NCBI GenBank assembly: GCA_947095585.1 | Contig: OX352764.1 | Span: 73,799,536-73,863,535, forward strand | From: Nephrocerus scutellatus | Lineage: Eukaryota > Arthropoda > Insecta > Diptera > Pipunculidae | Reading direction: 5' to 3' | Length of the DNA stretch: 64,000 nt | In this document: piece by piece, positions 23,419-34,496 of the stretch | Layout of the letters: each line of letters begins with the position of its first letter | Position numbering within the stretch: the stretch's first letter is position 1 | Translations under genes and position numbers: made by a program | The notes under the pieces: model-generated | Database searches by the model: none | Seen by the model: only the letters and a program-made list of their open reading frames with translations | What the model was told of the DNA's origin: nothing

Positions 23419-26400
23419 CTGAAATGGGAGGTTTGTTTTTGAGGTGAGACTTATGTATTCGTTTTCCATTGGTTGTTGTTACTGTAACGGTGTTATCTAA
23501 TCCTACAGTTTCTTTATGATATATGGGTTTTTCTTTTCCCTTTATTTGTTTATTTCTTTTATATACTGTTTCACCAGGATTGTAGTTTCTTGGTGGAGAT
23601 CTTTTTTGATTGTGTCTGTTGATCTGATTCCTTTGATTACGTAAAATTTCGTATCTTAAATCAGTGTTAATTATGTTTTTAAAATCTGTTAAATTCTGAT
23701 AATTTATTCTCTGACTTCTTCCAAAGAAGATATCGGCAGGTTTCTTTTTTGTTACCGAGTGGATTGTATTGTTATATCTGTCTACTGCTATATTAATTAT
23801 TTCTTTTATCGAATAGTCTGGGAATTCTCTTTGAAGACATCTTATTATTTCAATAATAGTTGAGTGTACTCTTTCCACAGCTCCATTGACCTCACTTTTT
23901 TGCGGGGGGGCTAGGTAGAGAGTTACTCCGAGACCTTCTATATAATTAAGGATGATTGGGCTTATAAAGCTACTTTCATTGTCAGTTACCAGTATCTTTG
24001 GGACAGTAAAGAAATGCAATAATTTTATTATTCTGTTTCTAACGTGTAAAACTGATTTATTTTTAATGTGAAAAAATTTTGTGAATTTTGAAAATTTGTC
24101 CACACATGTTATGAATTTTTCTCTTTTAATTTCGATGATGTCCATATGTAATATCTCGGTTGGATATGATGGAATTGGAGTTGGTTGCAATTCAGGTTTT
24201 GGTGGATGTCTGTCATATTTGTTAGAACAACAAACATCACAAGAGTCGGTATACTTTTTTATTAGTTTGTTCATTTGAGGGAAATAGTATTTTTCTAAAA
24301 TTTGTTCCCTGTTTTCCTTATGATTCCGGTGTGCGCGTTTGTGCTCGTCTTGAATTATTTTCAGTTTATTTTCCTCATTTGCGATATCCGTAACTACTCT
24401 TTGCGTGATTCTAATTTTGAAGTGAGAAAAAAACTCTCTATATACTTCTCCTAACAATGGAATAATGTGTTCTGGTATTTTAATTCCATTCAGTATACTT
24501 GGATTTAGTTTTTCTTTTAAAATTTGAGCTAGGTTGACTTTATCGAAAGATTGTAATCTTATATAATGCCTGTGGAATTTAGGATGTGGTTGTTCATAGC
24601 AAATCATATCGTTTCCTTCAGAAAAAATTAACTGGTTTCTAAAGACGTTAATCGGTGCCTCGCAGTGTGGTATGAGGTCAGTGCTATCTTCTTCTGCACT
24701 GTGTTGTGTTCCAGAAGAAGTTAGAACGTTTAATTCCGTTGGAAGTCTTGAGAGGGCATCCGCTACAACATTTGTTCTACCTGGTTTATATATAAGGGAA
24801 TAATTAAACTCTTCAATTTTTGCCTTCCACCTTTTGAGTTTTGCATTATTATTGCGGTTACTCAAGGCAAATGTTAAAGGCTGATGATCTGTTAAGATTT
24901 TTATGCACTTGGCTCCATAAAGGTACGTCCTAAGCTTATCGAGTGACCAAACGATTGCTAGTAATTCCTTCTCGATTACTGAATAGTTTTCTTCAACTTT
25001 GGTTAGTGACCTGGATATAAATGTGATAGGTCTATCCTTGCCCATTTCTCCTTGGGATAGAACGGCTCCAATTGCAAAATTAGAGGCATCCGTTGTTAGA
25101 ATGAATGGCATTTCAAAGTTTGGGAAAATTAAAATGTCTGAGGACACGAGCATTTCCTTAAGATTTGTAAATGCTTTCAAAGCTTGATCGTCAAGGTGTA
25201 CTTCCTTTTTTCTTGATTGATTTGCCTTTATTTGAGCATTCAATCCCCTAGTTAGGTTTGTCAAAGGCTTAGCTATTTTTGCAAAGTCTTTAATAAACTT
25301 TCGATAGTACGATGCTAGACCAAGAAAGCTCTTTAGGTCTTTAAGATTTTGTGGTGCTGGAATTTTTTGGATTGCAGCAATTTTTTTCGGGTCTGCACGT
25401 ATTCCTTCCTGAGTAATTATGTACCCTAAGAAATCCACTTCGGATCTCAAAAATTTAGATTTTTCCAAATTTACTCTTAAGTTGGCTTTTCCCAGAAATG
25501 AAAAAACCTCGTCAAGATTTCTATTATGCTCGTCCCGGTTCTTTCCGAAGACGATTATATCGTCTATATAGACGTAGCACATCTTCCCGATAAGTGGTTT
25601 CAACACATCATTGATCATACGCTGAAAAATTGCAGGAGCATTTTTTAAACCAAACGGGAGTCGAGTAAACTCGTATTTTCCATTTGCCGTGGAAAATGCA
25701 GTTTTTGGAATGTCACTAGTTTTCATTTTTATTTGATGAAAACCAGAAGTTAGGTCAAGAGTTGTGAAGAATTTGCATTCTCCAAGACTTGCTAGGGTGT
25801 TCGTAATGTCCGGGATAGGGTATGCGTCTGGGATAGTAATTGCGTTAAGACGCTTAAAATCTATAACTAGCCTGTATTGTTTTTCTCCTGCTGAATTAGC
25901 CTTCTTCGGGACAATCCAGAGAGGAGAGTTGTACGGGCTTTTGGATGGTCTAATAATACCATCTGCAAGCATTTTCTCAATTTGATTTTCTACTTCTGAC
26001 CTCAAATTAGCTGGATAGGGGTACGACTTTGTGTAGACCGGTTCAGACGTTGTAGTTTTTATTTCTGCACGGACACTTGTATCGATTGCTCCACAATCAG
26101 CAATGGTACCAAAAAGTTTGTCATGTTTTTTCAGGATGTTCTGAATTTCATTTTCAATGTCAGTGTTTGTTTGTACGCTGTTGACTTGTTTGGAATATTT
26201 TGCCTTTAGTTTTATTTTTATGTTAGGACTTATGTGCAAGATACTGTTTTTCCTATCAATTACAGCCTCCAAATTCCTCAAGGTATCGTCTCCTATTATT
26301 CCGTCAAAAATTTGCAAGTCTCTAACGCAGTCGGGGAGTTTCCTTATATCTATAAGGTCTTGCTCACTTTTTGGAAGAGCTAGGGTTGCAGGAGGGGTTT

Positions 26401-26530
26401 GGGAAGTATTTTGAGGAGGGCTGACTCTGCATTCGAGTTGTTGCAAACGGGTATTAATTAGCTTGATTTGCTCCATTTGAGCATTTACAGCCCCAGTTAG
26501 CTGGGTTATTAAATCTTTCACTTGTTCCAT
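23414..26530 (-). CDS. pol: errantivirus Pol fused to gag N-terminus
   Basis: This is an intact 1038-codon frame. Residues 1-~72 are a coiled-coil-like gag start (MEQVKDLITQLTG...). Residues ~73-95 are the C-terminal end of an aspartic protease (DGIIGDD); its DTG active site is absent. Reverse transcriptase spans ~164-345, with D259 and YIDD at 321-324. RNase H spans ~475-600 (D481, E520 or E522, D548, D591). Integrase starts at ~725, with the zinc pairs H730/H734 and C764/C767 and the triad D797, D850, E886 (DD35E). All polymerase and integrase residues are present. Normally gag and pol are joined by a frameshift; here an internal deletion made one frame, which ends overlapping env. Confidence 0.9.
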   Translation of the reverse strand: MEQVKDLITQLTGAVNAQMEQIKLINTRLQQLECRVSPPQNTSQTPPATLALPKSEQDLIDIRKLPDCVRDLQIFDGIIGDDTLRNLEAVIDRKNSILHISPNIKIKLKAKYSKQVNSVQTNTDIENEIQNILKKHDKLFGTIADCGAIDTSVRAEIKTTTSEPVYTKSYPYPANLRSEVENQIEKMLADGIIRPSKSPYNSPLWIVPKKANSAGEKQYRLVIDFKRLNAITIPDAYPIPDITNTLASLGECKFFTTLDLTSGFHQIKMKTSDIPKTAFSTANGKYEFTRLPFGLKNAPAIFQRMINDVLKPLIGKMCYVYIDDIIVFGKNRDEHNRNLDEVFSFLGKANLRVNLEKSKFLRSEVDFLGYIITQEGIRADPKKIAAIQKIPAPQNLKDLKSFLGLASYYRKFIKDFAKIAKPLTNLTRGLNAQIKANQSRKKEVHLDDQALKAFTNLKEMLVSSDILIFPNFEMPFILTTDASNFAIGAVLSQGEMGKDRPITFISRSLTKVEENYSVIEKELLAIVWSLDKLRTYLYGAKCIKILTDHQPLTFALSNRNNNAKLKRWKAKIEEFNYSLIYKPGRTNVVADALSRLPTELNVLTSSGTQHSAEEDSTDLIPHCEAPINVFRNQLIFSEGNDMICYEQPHPKFHRHYIRLQSFDKVNLAQILKEKLNPSILNGIKIPEHIIPLLGEVYREFFSHFKIRITQRVVTDIANEENKLKIIQDEHKRAHRNHKENREQILEKYYFPQMNKLIKKYTDSCDVCCSNKYDRHPPKPELQPTPIPSYPTEILHMDIIEIKREKFITCVDKFSKFTKFFHIKNKSVLHVRNRIIKLLHFFTVPKILVTDNESSFISPIILNYIEGLGVTLYLAPPQKSEVNGAVERVHSTIIEIIRCLQREFPDYSIKEIINIAVDRYNNTIHSVTKKKPADIFFGRSQRINYQNLTDFKNIINTDLRYEILRNQRNQINRHNQKRSPPRNYNPGETVYKRNKQIKGKEKPIYHKETVGLDNTVTVTTTNGKRIHKSHLKNKPPISD

Positions 26531-27376
26531 TTTTTCAAATTAATAACTTGGTTTGTTACTTGTGTAATAACTCTAACTTTTTTCACTTTAAAAAATATAT
26601 TATTTTGAAATAATGATTGTATATATTTTAATATCAAGGTTTATAAACTTGGTTTGTTGCTTCTTTTATACTTGTATAATAATTCTTACTCTTTTCAATC
26701 TATATAGTATTTAGTATATATATTTGGTGTATTTAAATATCAAGGTTTATATATTTTTATTTTGAAAAAGAAGGTGAAATTTATTTTAAATTCTTGTGGC
26801 TAAACTAATAGGTAAGATTAATATATAAAATAAAAATAATCGCTTACAGCAAACATACAGCCAACAGCATCTTGTTTAAATCCTTTTGGGCAGTCCGTTT
26901 TGTCCTTTTTAGCGTTGCTTACTTGGGAACGGGGTGTGTCACGTTGGATCCGGTTATCTGGTTATCTCTGATGATCCTGTAATGGTCCTCTGATGTTTCT
27001 TCGATGGCTCTCTGATGATTTTCGGGTGGTTCTCCGATGGTTATCTGCTGGTTTTCTTTGGTTCTATGATGATTCTTTGATGAGTTGGTCTTAGGCCTCT
27101 GGACACTGGTAAAAAAAATTTTTTCCTGGGCTTTCCAAAAGTGTTGTAACAAGGTCACCTTTCGCCTTTAGTAGGGCCTGTATTGCCACTTCACACTGTT
27201 AATATAGCAAGGGTATATAATAACCACTTCACTTTTTTAATAGGCAGGGTGTTTGTATTACGGGTGTTTTTACCACTTTCACACTTTTTTATGATATCAA
27301 TTTATCAATTTTAAAAGTAGGGAACACTTAGCACTATACACGACTTTTACTTTTTAATTTTTCGGGTTTAAAGACT
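26531..27376 (-). other. errantivirus 5' leader with internal repeats
   Basis: An ~850-nt untranslated leader lies between the primer site and the gag start. Near the gag end are two diverged ~105-bp direct repeats (about 26541-26647 and 26648-26755, each with ACTTGGTTTGTT and ATATCAAGGTTTAT). Farther upstream (26930-27110) is a degenerate TGGTTCTCTGATG-like repeat cluster. The 79-codon frame across that cluster (26919-27158) looks like repeat translation, not a gene. In gypsy, leader repeats act as an insulator; whether these do is unknown. Confidence 0.6.
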
Positions 27377-27394
27377 TTTGTTTGCTCGGGCGCC
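27377..27394 (-). other. errantivirus primer-binding site
   Basis: On the minus strand the LTR end is followed by GGCGCCCGAGCAAACAAA; with the last LTR base this reads TGGCGCCCGA. That is the usual start of a site complementary to a tRNA-Lys 3' end. The exact tRNA was not checked. Confidence 0.7.
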
Positions 27395-27776
27395 AGTTAA
27401 GGTATTTGAGTCGCGCAGCTCCAAAAAAAATACAACACGTGCAGTTAGAGGTCGAATCAGAACTACTGATAATTTATTTATTGCGTATATTTATAATTTA
27501 ACAAATTTGCTTTCAATAATACTTATTCTAGGAATTACAAATTATGCTTATGCTATTGTTTTAGTTTTAATAATTCTTATTCTAAGAATTATTAAAGCAA
27601 GAATATTACTTCTGCAAATTATGCTTACTCTACAGTCTACAGCAAAACAATATTGCAACACGGGAAATTGGGTGTCTGGGCAGGTGAAATATTGTGCAGT
27701 GTCATCGGTAAAAGGTATTGTGTGGAAACGCAGTGTGGGATTGTGTAAAGGGCAACGACCGATATTTGTGTTAACT
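27395..27776 (-). repeat. errantivirus 5' LTR
   Basis: This is the 382-bp partner of 21571-21952. It carries the candidate promoter at 27465-27495. The right flank begins with the target duplication TGGA. Confidence 0.93.
27465..27495 (-). promoter_or_regulatory. LTR core promoter (TATA plus initiator)
   Basis: On the minus strand TATAAATA (27495-27488) stands 28 bp before the A of TCAGT (27469-27465), the arthropod initiator used by errantivirus LTRs. This would put the RNA start at about 27467. The same sequence exists in the 3' LTR. Confidence 0.55.
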
Positions 27777-27884
27777 TGGATATTACTCTTTTACCAAATT
27801 TTACTGCTTAGATGAAGATAAATTGTTATCGAACATTGCTAACAGTTCAGCTCGGATTGGCATGTACGAGTAAGCTTCCCAGCC

Positions 27885-28030
27885 GGTTTGATCTTATGGT
27901 TAGTTTCATGGATTTGAAGATCCTTAACAGTCTGTAGTATGCATGCAGCCACGCACCTTTTTCCAGCTTTATTCTGTTATCGGCTCGTACAATTGACCCG
28001 AAATAGTTAAAAAGGATCGCATTTTCTCCT
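27885..28030 (-). pseudogene. LINE fragment related to copy A
   Basis: The plus-strand text (GTTTCATGGATTTGAAGA, CTGTTATCGGCTCGTACAAT, GACCCGAAATAGTTAAA) parallels 4830-4975 of LINE copy A at clearly lower identity. It is a short remnant of the RT thumb region without an open frame. Confidence 0.55.
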
Positions 28031-29839
28031 CATCTCCACTCTTAAGTTCTACTTAGCTTTAATGAAAAGAAATAAAAGTTATAAAATATGCCTAATAGTC
28101 TAAGTAATGGAAACCAAAAAGAAAAACTAAAATATTTCACAAAGCCAATTTCCTTATGACATTTTGTTAAAAAACCATTAAGGTCCACACAGGACATATT
28201 GTGGGAATCTCTACAAATAACAGTATTTCACTGAAAAAATTTAATTATGTCATATGATATGGAACTTTTTTTTCTAATAATAATATTTTTAACATTACAT
28301 TTTCATTAGCGAATGTCTCTCGGCAAATAGGTTAAGTTAAAAGTTATGCTCTGCCGACCAGGTACGAACAGATGAACTGTTTTCCTGGTTTGTTTGTCTT
28401 AACTCTCAACTAAAAATCTGAAATTCACCTAACTGAGAATAATGTGGCACAGATTGTGCAGTTGGTATAACTCTGCATACATACCTTATATGTGACTGAG
28501 GCCATCGTGTGGCGTAGATAGCTTTTCATTGTCTAATAATAAGTGAGCTACCACTACGAGTGGACATTGTTTTGGCTTCCATGTTCTACTTCCATATACT
28601 TTTCAAGGTTTTGTCGCAAAGTTTTTTGTTTGGATTTGTACTCGTACGTGACGTAGATGTGAATGTAATATTTCAGAGTATAACATCTTATCATGCTGCA
28701 CTTATTTTATGAGTTGTCTAAAGAAAAAAAGTTACACACGAAAGTGCACATAATTGAAATGCCCCGCATTAGCTTCCATTAGCCTTAAACTTCCCATTTG
28801 AGAAAATAACCAATTTTCTTTCTTAGTGGATCACCATATTTCCTAATAACTGCTTAAAGCACTAGCTAAGTGTTTTATTTGGAAAATATATCTTAAAACA
28901 TTCGCATTATACTATTATTACAATTAGTATTAGAGTGAATGATCATGACGTGATCATAAAGGAAGCGGTATATAAGTTATTGTATTAGTAACGCGACGTA
29001 GCATAAATGTAATGTTATAAAATATTGATGTATAGGGTGTACATCAAGAACGAGTACATTACACTAAGGGTGGCGCCTACACCTAGTATCACAGTAACAT
29101 CTCCACAGCGTCATAGTCCATAGTCTTCGTACTGGTACTTCGAGCTTCCAATATTCCCATCCTGTATAGTGAGGTTATAGTTGACCTCTCCGTATTAGCG
29201 GTCAACTCACACATCCATGATTCTATTTAATCTGCAAGCACGTCTACCACTTGAAAAGAGAGTTTTCTACCAGTACTTCTAAAGGTACCCAAAATTTTAT
29301 GTGATTTCTGAATTTACTTTTGCTACTTAAATTTTTAGCTCTCTTTCTTATGGTTCCTATGATATTCCTAGGCCATTAGATCGGTAGGCATCACCCCTAC
29401 CCCTGTTAGTAGCAGTCTCCGAGATTATTAGACAAAAGTTGGCAACTCTCAAATCTACACAAAGGTCATTTGGTTTATATACTTTTTTTTGTTGGGAACG
29501 TCGGCGCAGATATAGCATGCGGTATGCGTGTAATTCTTAGTTTTTAGAATTTTCTCTCCTCTCCTTTCTTAATTCTTCTTATTTTCGTTATCGGCCCTCA
29601 GACGTAAACGATTAATCTGCTAAGCGAAAAAGTATCTTTCGCCACATTTTCTCTGTGCCGTTGCGGATTTGTTATAAATAGGAAAAGTTTCCAGTTGTAT
29701 TGCAAATAATTAACCGGGCATTTCAAAATATAAGAAAAATAATGAAACCCACCGTTATCAGCTTCAAAGCAGATTTTTTTTATGCATAAAACTCATTGCC
29801 AAGGGAGAACTCCCTGAAAGCCTTGCGTCATGACAAATA
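28031..29839. other. AT-rich stretch, nothing recognised
   Basis: No gene, RNA or repeat shared with the rest of the window was seen. Confidence 0.5.
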
Positions 29840-30090
29840 GCTTCTCGCGACCATTTGTGTTGCGCATGTATATTTTTGGACACAAATGGAAGTGACCTAT
29901 AATTTAAGGCCGCATCCGAACGGCGAATTGAGAAGCTTTCCGTGACAAGTTTATTAACTCTCGGAACGTTTGTCACCCATTCGCGAGAGGTGGGACACAG
30001 TGAAAAATACTTTTGGTGTTACTGAGATTCGAACCAAGATCCCCTGCTCAGTAGCCATGTGCATTTCCACTGAGCCACGGCGATGGCGGT
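29840..30090 (-). mobile_element. tRNA-derived SINE, copy 2 (3'-truncated)
   Basis: On the minus strand CGCCGTGGCTCAGTGGAAAT (A box) and GGTTCGAATCTC (intact B box) are followed by the same body as the SINE at 9765 (CACCAAAAGTATTTTTCAC, AATTCGCCGTTCGGAT). Similarity stops at about 29842, so the distal tail of copy 1 is missing. It is better preserved in the head than copy 1. Confidence 0.75.
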
Positions 30091-30499
30091 GAGCTATGCC
30101 CTTTATAAATAAATAAAAATTAAAAATCGAAGGAATGTGATTCCTCACGTTTGTAGCCGGTTTCAATTTATTCTCTCAGAATTCTCTCTGATTCATTGAA
30201 AAATCAAACACGAAACAAAAACGACGCGAGTCCAAGTGCTTATATCAATGGATCCTGGTCAGGGGAAACTACAAGAAACCTTGACCAAGAATATATTACA
30301 AATTAAACAACAAATATTATAAATAATACAAAAAATACAATCAATAAAATAAATTTAATACATTTTATATAAAATAATCTTATCCTCTAATGAACACTAC
30401 GGTCGTCCTTCAGGAAGTTGTTGGCGGCTATTTTGAAGTTCTTAAGATTATAAGATTCGGGAAACACGGAGTCGAACAATTGATTCCACATCAAAGTCA

Positions 30500-31340
30500 C
30501 TCCCGGATAAAAGGAGGATTTAAAATGTTAAATCATTCTGGGGGATATGAATGCAAAAATAGGTAGGGAGCCAGTATACAGGCAGTCCATTGGCACCCAT
30601 AGCTTCAACGAGAACACTAATGGCAATGGACAACGAGATGGTAGCAAGCAATTAGTAGGTTGTTTCGGAACAAGGTTTGCGCGCAATATCCACAAAGCCG
30701 CATAAGTATCTTCTGAGGGAGCCACTCGCAACCAGATAGAACCGGCAAAAGAAAGCAGCCTGGGAGAAGAGTCCCGTCCGTTAACTAGAACAGTACAGAT
30801 AGCGAGAATCTCACCAGGAGCGGAAGTTCTACTAAAGAGTACGTGGTATTACGCAATATACACCGCGTTGCACATACTGCAAAGACAACGAGGATAATCT
30901 GATCGTCGATTTCAAAGGTAAGCGATGGGAAGAGCACTTTCATGAGTTGATAAATGGCCAGCTAACTGAGGTATTGGAGACTCCACCAATGACCGAACAC
31001 CACACTATTCTGCCGCCACCAAGCAAAGACGAAGAAGGCAGAGCGATAATTCGGCTCAAAAAAACAAGGCCCCGCGATCAGAGGGTAACTCAGCGGAGCT
31101 GCTTAAAACAGGAGGTCCCGCAATACAACAAGCAATTCGTGAAATAATAGTGCAAGTATTGTAGGAAGAAGCGGTGCCAGAAGACTAGCAAAGAGGCATC
31201 CTGTACCCAATACATAAGATAGAAAATATCACGCAACATGCAGCAATTATCGTGGTATAACGTTGTAGAATACCGCGTATATAAGATTTTCTACTCTATC
31301 CTTCAAGACAGGATAGCCCCATACGCCAAATGTAATGTTT
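30500..31340 (+). pseudogene. RTE-like LINE fragment, copy C
   Basis: On the plus strand there are pieces of the endonuclease (GGGGGATATGAATGCAAAAA; GGAGCCACTCGCAACCAGAT) and then the endonuclease-RT linker and early RT (frame 30947-31147, LINGQLTEVLETPPMTEHHT-like, with PPPSKDE and AIIRLK). The last piece matches the copies at 54412-54789 and 5700-5780. It stops inside RT near 31340. Multiple stops make it inert. Confidence 0.7.
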
Positions 31341-32707
31341 TCCAACTTGTTCGTCCTTTCTACAAACCTGAAGAATTCGATTTTCGCAGTTAAACACGAC
31401 TTGAATAAGTACTCCGTGCAATTCAAAAATAAGGGCTGGCGCTTACCGTCTAATATCGCATTTTTTTAATGTCTTAACACGTCACTGAAGTAATGTTAAG
31501 TATATTTTATTATTGTTCTAAGAGTAAGCGTTGCTCACAGGATAACTACACAATTTTCAAGCAATAATAATATTAAGTGTTATAAAATAAGAGTTTAAAA
31601 AGTACCTTGCACACACAATGTAAGGGAACTGTAAAATATCATAGCTTTATGCAAAATAATAAATAATTTCACTTAGAATTAAACTAGTGCATTATACAAT
31701 ACTATGAATACCAGATTAACTTAATTGCAATATAATATTGTAAATTTAAACTAAACTTCATAATCCTATCCTGTTATCTTTACATTTACAGTTTAAATTG
31801 CACTCTTTAATCCTATATCATTTCATGTACATTTCGCGCTCCAAACCCGATACTCCCAAATTGGGCTATATAATCAGCAGACTGTAATTGCAAAAGTTTA
31901 ACCCACTAAATGGTCACATAAAAGCTGTTAGAAAATAGAAACTCAAATAAAGTTTCACTCTTATTGAGAATTAATTGCACAACTTGGAGAAATTCTCCAA
32001 TGGCGATTAAATGTATTCGCTGTATGTCCTTGAACAATGCTGGCTGAGGAGTGCCTTATAACTCTATTACATTTCATTTAAAGTTTTTAAGGGAATTTAG
32101 TTACTTTTACCATTTTTATGAACATTTCTTTTCATTATGCAACTTTGTTGAGTAAGTTTAATCGAGGGTGTATTATGGCATGCAAAAGAAAGATTATTTA
32201 AAATCGTCCTAAATGTACTTCTATTATTTTAAATTTATATTTCCATAAGTAAGTATAAGTAAGTAATAAGTATAATCCAAGCTGTTAGTTGATATGGTTA
32301 TAATACGACCATTTATGTTATATATGGAGAATAGTTTAATTTTTTCCAATATAAAATTTCAAGTAATCAACCAAAGGTACTAATTATTACGTCACTATAT
32401 CATTCAGTAAATCATGCTTAAATTTTTTCTACTTTGCTTGCCAACATTGAACGTTGCTTTTCCTTCGTATAGGCAGTTAAAAAAGTAGCCCGAAAATATG
32501 TTCTGTTCTCCTCTCCGCACACATAGCTTCATAGAATGATGTTGCACAATAAACCCTCTACCTGAAAGGAAAAATATTTTTAAAACAAGTAAACCCCTTT
32601 TTTTATGGTTGAAACACTTGCACTAAGGAATTTATTTTATTCCCGTTCTCGTGTTGAAGTTAGTTCCAGTTTTTTGGACGTTTCACCTCGTATATACTGG
32701 CAATTTA
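31341..32707. other. AT-rich stretch, nothing recognised
   Basis: No coding or repeat signal was found beyond simple AT-rich sequence. Confidence 0.5.
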
Positions 32708-34190
32708 ATCAGAAAAAACCACAATAATAGGAGATACATATCTGTTTAAAATTTGAAGAAAATCGGGCTAATTTTAAAAAAAAATTACATGGGCACCTCT
32801 CGGGTCGCAGCGCCCGATCACTCCAACAAATTTACAAAAAGTTTTGTTCATCGGAGATACACATGTGTTTAAAATTTGAAGAAAATCGAGCTTATTTTTA
32901 AAAAATGTTCATGGCCACCACTCGGGCCTCAGGGCCCGTTCACTACAAAAAATTTTACAAAAGTTTTGTCCATCGGTGATACACATGTGTATTAAATTTG
33001 ACGAAAATCGGGTTAATTTTTTTAAAAAAAAGTTATGGGGCCCCACGAACTCGGGCCCAGGATCTCCAAATTTTTTACAAAAAGAGTTGTCTATCGGAGA
33101 TACACATGTGTATTAAATTTGAAGAAAATCGGGATAATTTTAAAAAAAAATTACATGGGCACCTCTCGGGTCGCAGCGCCCGATCACTCCAACAAATTTA
33201 CAAAAAGTTTTGTTCATCGGAGATACACATGTGTTTAAAATTTGAAGAAAATCGAGCTTATTTTTAAAAAATTTTCATGGCCACCACTCGGGCCTCAGGG
33301 CCCGTTCACTACAAAAAATTTTACTAAAGTTTTGTCCATCGGTGATACACATGTGTATTAAATTTAACGAAAATCGGGTTAATTTTTTTAAAAAAAGTTA
33401 TGGGGCCCCACGAACTCGGGCCCAGGATCTCCAAATTTTTTACAAAAAGAGTTGTCTATCGGAGATACACATGTGTATTAAATTTGAAGAAAATCGGGAT
33501 AATTTTAAAAAAAAATTACATGGGCACCTCTCGGGTCGCAGCGCCCGATCACTCCAACAAATTTACAAAAAGTTTTGTTCATCGGAGATACACATGTGTT
33601 TAAAATTTGAAGAAAATCGAGCTTATTTTTAAAAAATGTTCATGGCCACCACTCGGGCCTGGCCCGTTCACTACAAAAAATTTTACAAAAGTTTTGTCCA
33701 TCGGTGATACACATGTGTATTAAATTTGACGAAAATCGGGTTAATTTTTTTAAAAAAAGTTATGGGGCCCCACGAACTCGGGCCCAGTATCTCCAAATTT
33801 TTTACAAAAAGAGTTGTCTATCGGAGATACACATGTGTATTAAATTTGAAAAAAACCGGGATAATTTTTTTTAAAAAGAGTTATGGGGCCCCACGAACCC
33901 GTGCCCGGGGTCTCCAAAATGTTTACAAAAAGTGTTGTATATCAGAGATACAAAAGAGTATAACATTTTAAGAAAATCGAGTAAAATTTTGTAAAATATT
34001 TGTAGGGGAGCCCACCGACCCCGTGGCCCGAATGTCCTCAAATTTTAATAGAAAGTGTTGTCATGGGAGATATAACGGGTGTTTTTTTGGGAGGTTTGTT
34101 TTTCCGATAGATGTCGTTTTATTTTATGACAGTTGTTTTGACAGCTCAAAGTGGCATTTCTACTCAGTATTGTTTGGCAAATCATTATGA

Positions 34191-34226
<36 letters not shown>

Positions 34227-34458
34227 ACATTTGTGAAAAATAGTCGTGGTAGCCATATGCCAGAAATTGTGTTTAAATGTTAAATGTTATATCTAACGGG
34301 TGTTTTTTTAAGAGGTTGCCGATTTTTTTTTTGAATAAAACACATATAAAATTATGAAATGACCAAAATTTTTTTTTATTTGGTAGATAATTTTTTGGCA
34401 TTTAACATTTAAACACAATTTCTGGCATATGGCTACCACGACTATTTTTCACAAATGT

Positions 34459-34496
<38 letters not shown>

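Larger units (their letters stand above)
21571..27776 (-). mobile_element. errantivirus (gypsy-group LTR retroelement with env), gag-deleted
   Basis: The 6.2-kb element has matching 382-bp LTRs (AGTTA...TAACT), a 4-bp target duplication TGGA (21567-21570 and 27777-27780), a primer-binding site beside the 5' LTR and a purine tract beside the 3' LTR. It is transcribed on the minus strand, with a fused gag/pol frame, then env. Typical family members are roughly 7-7.5 kb with a complete gag. Here only a short gag N-terminus remains, joined in frame to the end of the protease. The apparently identical LTRs imply a recent insertion, yet it cannot make its own capsid or protease. Confidence 0.93.

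Noticed and set aside
26919..27158. 79-codon frame in the errantivirus leader
   Set aside because: It translates a degenerate nucleotide repeat in the 5' leader; no gag similarity and not in the position of gag.
32998..33632. Repeated 67-96-codon open frames inside the tandem repeats (also at 46595, 48273, 49154, 50030, 43545)
   Set aside because: They recur because the repeat unit recurs and its length is near a multiple of three; they contain no motif and exist in several frames.
32708..34070. CRISPR array
   Set aside because: Units are directly adjacent ~120-bp tandem repeats without spacers, in a eukaryotic context.
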